Shown piece after piece: positions 57,862 to 64,000 of a stretch of DNA of 64,000 nt. Under the pieces are notes generated by a model. The model was not told the DNA's origin. It searched no databases and saw nothing but the letters and a program-made list of their open reading frames with translations. The position numbers and the translations under genes are program-made. This stretch comes from Lingula anatina. Taxonomy: Eukaryota; Brachiopoda; Lingulata; Lingulida; Lingulidae. The first letter of the stretch is position 1; every line of letters begins with the position of its first letter. The stretch is from assembly GCF_001039355.2 (NCBI RefSeq), contig NW_019775435.1, forward strand, positions 280,815-344,814, read 5' to 3'.

Positions 57862-60800
57862 CAGATTCTCAGTTTCTGCAGCTTAACACTTATACTTCTT
57901 ACATTAACAGAGTCTCCAAAAACGGGGGATCAACCCGAGTACCCTTTGATATTGGACGATACAGAATGATAAAACATAATGCGGATTCTGGCAATCCATT
58001 AAACGTTTTAAAGTAAGGTTATGTGTTGGTCTGTGGGTGCATTGCATGAGAGAGAGAGAGAGAGTTAATTATTCGGAAAAGATAAACTGGCATACATTTC
58101 TTATTTATTTTATTTTATTTAGTTTGATTTGTTAATTTATCCAATTTCGTCTTATTTATTCTAATTTTGACTGATTGGACGTATCTGAAGGGATGAAGTA
58201 ACACCAGTTTTCAAACAATGGTCCTTCCAACTTCCTTTTTTAAATACATGTATAATCAACGATGGAGCGGCCCATCTTACGATTTCTTTTATAATTAGAA
58301 GCATGTCTTTTTTGGGAAATGCCCCTGGGCCCCGCCTGATCAATCTTTTTGTTACAACAAGGGTTTTGTTATTCTTCAATGAATTAATTTTTCTCAGATT
58401 TTCGTTGCTCCGGTCTGCAATGCAGCGATGGAAAGTGGATGGGCTAAATAGTCTTGCAGGGACTTACACTGTGTTAAAGACCGACGAGTTTCTACTGTAC
58501 ACGAGAATATATGTGGATGTCGATCCGAATGCCGTTTACATGAACATTAAGGTATGCTGTCATATAAAATCGTTCTGAAAGTCTTAAATATTTATGCCAT
58601 TTCCAGCAGGATAACCAGGCGAAAATACACAAAGAAAAGATGTGGTATTATGCGGTCGCATATAAGGGAATCAGTATTATATATATATATATTTCTCATA
58701 TTGATTCCCTTATATGTATATGCAACCCAAGTTAAAAGAGACCGTGTTTTCAAAAACTAAAATATTAACGTGAAAATATATGATTAATGAAGAAAAGGTG
58801 ACCTCAATTTGGCTTGTACTTTCAAAAGAAAAGAGAAACTTTGCATTATCTATATAAACATATTAGTCATGTAAAGAGGCCGCGTTTTTCAATGCTAAAA
58901 TAATAATGTGAAAATACGTGGTCAATGCAGAAAAGGTGATCTCAACTTAATAAGTCGGATGGAGCATAGTCTTTCCTTTTTTTTAATTTTCAAAATGACC
59001 AAGGTTACTCACTGTTATGCACTTGTTATCCACTAGTTACTCTCTTGCAAAAATGGTGAACTATTATGGAAATTGGATATACAATTTTATTTCAAAGTTA
59101 TCTGTGATTATTGTCACAAAACAATATATAGTTGTAACTATGAAGCTATAACGGTCACTTTATCTCTCCGATCCCTTGGATTTCTAAAATTGTAGTTTTG
59201 GGGTTTTTAGGATGCGAACAAAATATCCGAATGTCCATTATACCCACTGGCTACCCGACTGTTTCGTTTCTTCCCCAATTTAGGCAAAGAAGAACCACAT
59301 CCTTGGAAGTGACTTTCAACGACTTATTAAATGGACTGAGAAGAAGGTGAGCTTTTTTTTGTGAATTTGTAAAAACCAAAATACAATTACAAGCATGGCA
59401 AACTTCATGAAATCTCCATATTTTAAAGTTAGCTGATCCCTGTGGTACATTGTGTATATACCAGGGTATAATGGACTTAGGTCAGACAACGCCTCATTAT
59501 TAAGCAGACTCAGTTTTGAACCAATTTGTAGGAAAGTTATGGAGCCAACGACCTGGTTCCAGATCAAACGGGGCTCCAACTGAAATCAGGCTTCAAAATG
59601 TAAATATACGTTCCGTTTGTCTTTTGGATGTCAGTAAGATCCAAACACTCTGAATGTGTGTGCAGTTGATACAGGAAGGACCTTGATGTCATATTTCAGG
59701 AATGCGGATGTAAGAATGGCGGAATTTGTGTTCAATCAAATGACTTGAGTTCACAGAGAACATGCACTTGTCCTTACCCATACGGCGGGTTACACTGCGA
59801 ACGGAACCGTAAGTTATGTTTAGAAACTCGTGAATCGTATTGAAAGTAGCCCTAAACAAGGAATGACTTTTACTGTCTTTAATTTAAAAATCTAATATTT
59901 CAGCTAGCTATTCCTATATTAACCCAAAAACCCCCTTTCATCGTCACTGTGAAAAGAAAAAAGGAAGAAAGAAAAAACGTCACGTTGGTATTTCAACGCT
60001 GTGATCAATATTTGGAATTATGCTGCTAGATTATTTTTGGGCATATTTCTCTTTACTGCTACTTCCTCTCTTACACACATTCATTAGCCCTATTATCTAC
60101 TGCCTCTGTGCCATTTGACCAATGACGTCAATTCCGTGCAATCAAATTCTCGCTGAGCAGTACAGATATAAATATGCAGAGAATTAGCCAGAGAAATATC
60201 TATCCTCTACCAAGGTGGCAGAAAAATATCTGAATGTCTTATTAAAGAAAATCAATCTGTGACCCTGGTAGAGGGCAATTATCCAAAGCTTTCTCTCAGT
60301 TATTTACAATGCAAGAAGTCTTTCGAAATAATTATGTTTTTTTTTTTTTTTTTTTGGAGGGGGATAATTCTGGATGTACCAACTCATATTCTATTACACG
60401 GCAAAGTTGGCAAATATACACCCTCAACCAACTGTTTTTTAAATATATTTTCTTTGACTCGTTTTGGAAAAAGGCAACAGTGGTGTTTTAATTCATTCAT
60501 AAAGTGCCATGGGGTTAATTTCATGTCAAGAATTTTAATTCGTAAACGCTATACCTTTTATATACAGAACACAAAGGTAGAGCGACGTGAAAACCCAGTT
60601 ACGTGTTCCAATAAAATAGATATGACATCTAATACAACGTATGCTTAAAGGGATAATTACTCTTCGTATGAGATCTATATTTCACAATAAAACATTGTGA
60701 ACAAATCATAGAAATATAATATACTCTGTTGTACCACAAAAACGGCAGTTATAGCTATAGCTATTCTGATATCTGAGATTGTCTTTAGGCCACGTGACCT

Positions 60801-62047
60801 CCACTGATGGCTATACCAGGGACTGAATTTGAATGTAAAAATCGATTCATTAACCATTGGTAAGTATGGGAAAATTGTTGTTTACTCCAGAAAAACTCAT
60901 TTTTGGCCAAAAAGAAGAGTCATTATCCTTTCAAGTTTATCATAAACAAAAACATAGTTATTGCTCATTAGTTGATAGTCTTTGTACTAATTTTGCATAT
61001 CATAAGTGACGTGTCCACTGCAGTTTGAAGTAATGTTCGGGACAAGTTGCTATAGTTTCAACACGACATTGGACGGCTCCTTCTACAAGGGAAAGGTGAG
61101 CTGTGAGTCAATTGGAGCAAGACTAGTCGCCGTGAACGACGAGAAGGAGCACCGATTTATTACACAGTACCTTGCTGCTGATGTAGGTAAGATAAGTCTC
61201 GCACATCACATGTATTATTTTGAAAAATAGCCATCTTGCAATATACATACACATATTGTCTCCAATAAATCGGCACTATTGTTCCGTGACGTGTGTTTCA
61301 TTGGACTTCAGCTCGATCCGACCGTTGCTGGTGGACATCAGCCACAGATGAAGCCTCTGAAGGTACCTGGGTATTGTCCGGATGGGGGGACATCCCAGCA
61401 CCGTTCACTGCTTGGTATCCAGGTACACAGAACACCTATTTTTTTCTCCATTTCATTATGTGTAATTATGTTTTAGTTTTCAATTTTTTGTCTTCAGTAT
61501 TTTGTGAGACCGTCCTACATGCTTTCACTGCAATAAAATTGAGGAACTCTTAAAAATACAGAGATTATGAAGGGATTGGTTAATGTCTCGCACGAAATGC
61601 CAAAAAATTGACTTTCAACTCACGAATGTGCGCTTTGGCTTTGGCTTTCTAGTTAGAAATCCGTGCATTCTATATATGTCTCTCGACATCGTTTCAAACC
61701 ATTCCCATAATTGCTAGTGCGATTTATGTTTATACAAACGTAGATTTTGTCTAAAAAAAGTCTAAAATAATAAATAATGACGACCCTCTAACCACACAAA
61801 ATGTAGGCCCTACCAATCGGACACATTCGTGCGTTGAATGTTATATAGGACAAATAAAACGTTTTACTCGTCTAAGACGCTTTTCGCCCACAATGACGTA
61901 ATTTTGGTTCTTCTTTCTGTGGTAGGCGCGCCAGACAATAAGGGCGGCAATGAAGACTGTGCGAAGTACCTCAGAGACAGAGATTATTGGGATGATAGTC
62001 AATGTTCCAAGATCTGTAATTTTATATGTGAAACGAAGGCGATTTAG
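54326..62047 (+). CDS. Gene R: second glycosyltransferase-EGF-C-type lectin gene, head-to-head with gene L
   Basis: Exons: 54326-54563, 54930-55040, 55440-55678, 55936-56129, 56882-57004, 57911-58012, 58398-58551, 59284-59346, 59700-59808, 61007-61186, 61312-61422 and 61926-62047. Phases join to 1746 nt, 581 aa. Exons 2-12 have exactly the lengths of gene L; exon 1 is 24 nt longer (GDNKSLSF region). The domains are a signal anchor (GFMVLVSVTAIFIFLSL), the catalytic domain (IIIPFRNRDAHLRIF, FNRGLL, DVDLIPENEW, GWGGEDDD), EGF and C-type lectin. The gate position is Leu in YPTLMGGV. Exon 3 differs from L at 4 of 79 residues. The GC donor of intron 1 is kept. The start MHGLQ is chosen because it is conserved in both genes, whereas the later Met of L is Ile here. 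Introns carry F3 and F1 insertions absent from L. AATAAA lies at 62237-62242. It is likely a Golgi enzyme adding GalNAc or Gal to glycans; the lectin ligand is unknown. Confidence 0.9.
55785..55831. repeat. (TA)n microsatellite, gene R intron 3
   Basis: A pure alternating TA run, absent from the corresponding L intron, which has ATATATAC only. Confidence 0.9.
56508..56850. mobile_element. TTAA-flanked MITE, family F3, copy c (gene R intron 4), inverted
   Basis: TTAA...AAGGGTAATAACTGTTCG to CGAAGAGTTAATATCCCT, then TTAA. Intron 4 of gene L reads through the same place (ATTATCTAATTTAAAACTGA) without it. Confidence 0.85.
57084..57294. mobile_element. MITE family F1, copy f (gene R intron 5)
   Basis: GTATTCCCAGAGCTTTTAGA to CTCTGGAAATGGGGTCT, with the family boxes GTGAACCCCCAGGGAGTTAG and GGGGAGTCTCACTAGATTAC. 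Confidence 0.8.
57444..57667. mobile_element. Diverged F1 copy g, strongly palindromic (gene R intron 5)
   Basis: GGACCATTCCCACAAATATT on the left; GTGGAGTCTCACTAAATTGC and its inverse near 57596-57615; AAGTGTCTGTCACGCCT with inverse AGGCGTGACAGACATT. It is flanked by a roughly 28-bp direct repeat ending GCCCAGTCCTAG (57432-57443) and ACCCAGTCCTAG (57660-57671). Confidence 0.7.
57806..57859. repeat. (AT)n microsatellite, gene R intron 5
   Basis: A long alternating AT run about 50 bp before the intron 5 acceptor. Confidence 0.9.
60645..60934. mobile_element. TTAA-flanked MITE, family F3, copy d (gene R intron 9)
   Basis: ATGCTTAAAGGGATAATTAC to CATTATCCTTTCAAG. Gene L has GCATGCTTAACATGAAC at the uninserted site near 30840-30850, so one TTAA became two (right copy mutated to TCAA). 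Confidence 0.88.
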
Positions 62048-62471
62048 GTACTGGCCATTATTGATAATACAGGGCAAGATATGGAGGGTGGTATTAACAA
62101 TTTTTTTTTTTTTTTTTTTGGGGGGGGGGGGTCTTTCACCGTCTATCGGAAGTAGAAATAACCTGCATTGTTTCAGCCTGTAGCTTTGATTATATACATA
62201 ACACCGATCACCAACGAAACTTTTCAATATTGTCATAATAAAACAGTTTTCTGGGTGGCAAGTTATTCACAAACTTAAGTGTTTAAGAATATGTATTTTG
62301 TTGTTTTTTTCCTACTTGTTTTGAAAAGCTAACCAAACTTCTAGTTGTTGGTGAACTTACAGTGCATTATACTAGTTAACCTACGGTCCTTAAGTGCAAC
62401 CAAAATTGTCAAATGGCCGGTTCCTTCGGCATTGACAATTAAAACATGACGATGCAGCGCCTTATACTGTT

Positions 62472-62475
<4 letters not shown>

Positions 62476-62538
<63 letters not shown>
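62476..62538. repeat. (AT)n microsatellite
   Basis: A pure AT run directly abutting an F4 element, downstream of gene R. Confidence 0.9.
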
Positions 62539-62542
<4 letters not shown>

Positions 62543-62662
62543 GTCCCCCGACAGAGAGTCCGCTTCCCATGATTTTGTACAGGTGAGCCTCGCCCTAGAT
62601 TTTGACACACTTAGGCCAGACTAACCTTTACAATTATAACTATATGGAGTGCGGACTTTCAG
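62538..62662. mobile_element. MITE family F4, copy d
   Basis: GAAAGTCCCCCGACAGAGAG to GTGCGGACTTTCAGT, the reverse-complement counterpart of 25756-25886 in the left arm. It was therefore present before the duplication. Confidence 0.75.
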
Positions 62663-63109
62663 TCACACGGACCCTCAGTTTCGTGACACCTGTTGGCCCA
62701 AAGTCTACTCTAAAATCAAGCGATATTTCGCGAGATATGAATCAGAGTCGGCATATTTGGGACGAAGAAAGGCAGTTACTCGGTTCTCATTTTATTTTAA
62801 TTGTAGGCTACACTGTGCTATGTGTAATGGAGACAAAATGCCACAATTTGCAATCTACTCAACGAACCTCCGTCTTGGGAGCTTGATCCATATGTTATTT
62901 GACTTGTACGTTATGTAGGTCTACTTCGATCAGCTATTATGTACACGTTAATTTTATTGCCTTTTGACGCAACACATTGTTACGTAGCTTTTCAGGATTT
63001 AAAAATCTATTTAAATCCTTATATATTATGAAATCTGTAGGAGATTTATATCTGTGGACTACATCGGTAAAATAATTTACTGTCTAGTTATTAGAGTCAT
63101 TCATACACG

Positions 63110-63158
63110 TTTTGCGAGTTCAAGAAAGGAGATACTGCTCGAGTGGAAGTCATGGTGG
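63110..63158 (+). pseudogene. DALRD3: 5'-truncated DALRD3 exon 1 remnant in the right arm
   Basis: The plus strand reads EFKKGDTARVEVMV followed by a donor (GGTAACTG), against ELKEGDTARMENMV and GGTAAATG in DALRD3 exon 1. The intron 1 sequence after it also matches the left arm (GGATACATGG, TTGAATTTGTATGGGATAGA). Everything upstream in the exon, including the start codon, is missing: at 63108-63110 the sequence switches from left-arm 25290 to left-arm 23815, a deletion of about 1.5 kb. Later exons, if any, lie outside the window. Confidence 0.8.
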
Positions 63159-63399
63159 GTAACTGTCATGGATACATGGTTTTATTGTTTACGTTGGGTG
63201 AAAGCTCAATGTTCAAGTTTTTTTACATTGAATTTGTATGGGATAGATTCGAATTAGGTAGCGTTCGCATAACCCTGTCGTATTAGCTGGATCGATCTTT
63301 ATTCCTCGGGGATTCACCCAAATTGCATTCAGTTTAAGTAGTTAAATGTCTGGCTTAAATGTCTGGAATGCCCCTTCATAACTTAAGGTACTTCAGTAA

Positions 63400-63935
63400 A
63401 GTGGAGAAAACTTTTTGACCCATGATCGATATGTTGTTCAAGTTGCTTTGTGAAGGGGATTGCCAGACAATTAACTTGATTACATTGAATGCGCCTTAGT
63501 GGGAACTACGCTGAGGTAGACAAGGTTGTGGGAACACAGTCTTAGGCTGCACAGTGAACTTTTCCAGAAGCATATGCAATTTATTTTACCATACTTATAT
63601 GATACAACAGAACTATATATGTGCTAATGATTTAGGCGCCTTACTGCGCATTAAGTGAGGAAAGAAGTGATTTCTTGTTTGTTTGTTTGTGGTTGAGGGG
63701 GAGGGTCATAATATAATATAATATACAGAGAGGCAATGTACGGTACATATGTTCTGTTATGATCTCCATAGATTTCTATAGAGACTGTAATCTTAATGTT
63801 GTGTCTTTGCATCAGCTGCATATTAAATATAGATATGTACAGTACATGCACTCCACATTTGATCCTTTTTAGTCGAGAAAAAAATAAATAGTCTGGTAAC
63901 ACTACGAAATCTTTGTGTGTAGTATCACAAGCAAA
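63400..63935. other. Right-arm segment without left-arm counterpart
   Basis: Between the parts matching left-arm 23330 and 23325, about 540 bp are extra. CTTTTTAGTCGAGAAAA (about 63868) also occurs near 42947, hinting at a repeat. It has no clear ends, no gene and only a short ATAAT tract. Confidence 0.4.
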
Positions 63936-64000
63936 GAGTTGGAGGGGTCAGGAATTCATATGAAACTGGTTATTTTTGTTGTTGTTTATCTTTTGAGAAT

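Larger units (their letters stand above)
44987..64000. repeat. Right arm of the large inverted duplication (continues past the window)
   Basis: The reverse complement matches 23240-42048 in order. It is interrupted by the 46.47-53.2 kb repeat block, which has no complete counterpart on the left, and by smaller insertions. The last bases (TTGGAGGGGTCAGGAATTC..., TTTTGAGAAT) still match left-arm 23240-23330 in reverse, so the arm does not end here. Confidence 0.85.

Noticed and set aside
1-64000. CRISPR arrays, tRNA or rRNA genes, prokaryotic operons
   Set aside because: I found no spacer-repeat arrays, cloverleaf boxes or rRNA-like sequence; the window is intron-rich animal DNA.

Overview
This is intron-rich eukaryotic DNA from an AT-rich, highly heterozygous animal genome, with long introns, abundant microsatellites, several families of short palindromic transposons and non-LTR retrotransposon fragments. 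The genes are animal genes (NET1/ARHGEF3 family, DALRD3, a bre-4-type beta-1,4-glycosyltransferase). Gene content, repeat style and allele-rich contig joins suggest a marine invertebrate deuterostome, perhaps an echinoderm. The species is inference only; no marker proves it.

Layout. 1-5641: no recognised gene, two palindromic elements and simple repeats. 5642-13598 (+): a complete 13-exon RhoA-type exchange factor of the NET1/ARHGEF3 family (514 aa in my model), with a long 3'UTR. 24025-16281 (-): a complete 12-exon DALRD3 (621 aa) running tail-to-tail towards NET1; the two putative poly(A) signals lie about 50 bp apart. From about 23.2 kb to the end of the window lies a huge inverted duplication: left arm about 23.2-42.05 kb, right arm about 44.99-64.0 kb and continuing beyond the window, spacer about 2.9 kb. 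Each arm carries one intact 12-exon gene, in divergent (head-to-head) orientation: L at 37241-26181 (-) and R at 54326-62047 (+).

The L and R genes are the most interesting content. Each encodes, in one open frame, a signal anchor, a beta-1,4-galactosyltransferase-family catalytic domain with the WGGEDDD motif, a six-cysteine EGF-like module and a C-type-lectin domain (573 and 581 aa). The residue aligned with the Gal/GalNAc gate of vertebrate B4GALT1 is Ile (L) or Leu (R) instead of Tyr, which predicts GalNAc transfer. Both genes have a GC-AG intron 1 and a tandemly duplicated stem exon/intron unit.

Assembly matters here. Three of the five single 'n' characters sit between near-identical blocks (12793; 26378 with 29435; 50505 counted by block), which look like unmerged allelic contigs. 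The apparent tandem copy of the EGF/lectin exons at 26379-29434 is best read as the second haplotype, placed inside a contig break caused by a heterozygous transposon insertion. The 47.98-53.03 kb tandem repeat is best read the same way.

The two arms also work as a natural experiment: insertions present in one arm and absent from the other reveal target-site duplications of several transposon families (TTAA, CCGGT, AT, TCA). The right arm keeps a piece of DALRD3 exon 1 without its start, so the duplication took in part of DALRD3 and then decayed.
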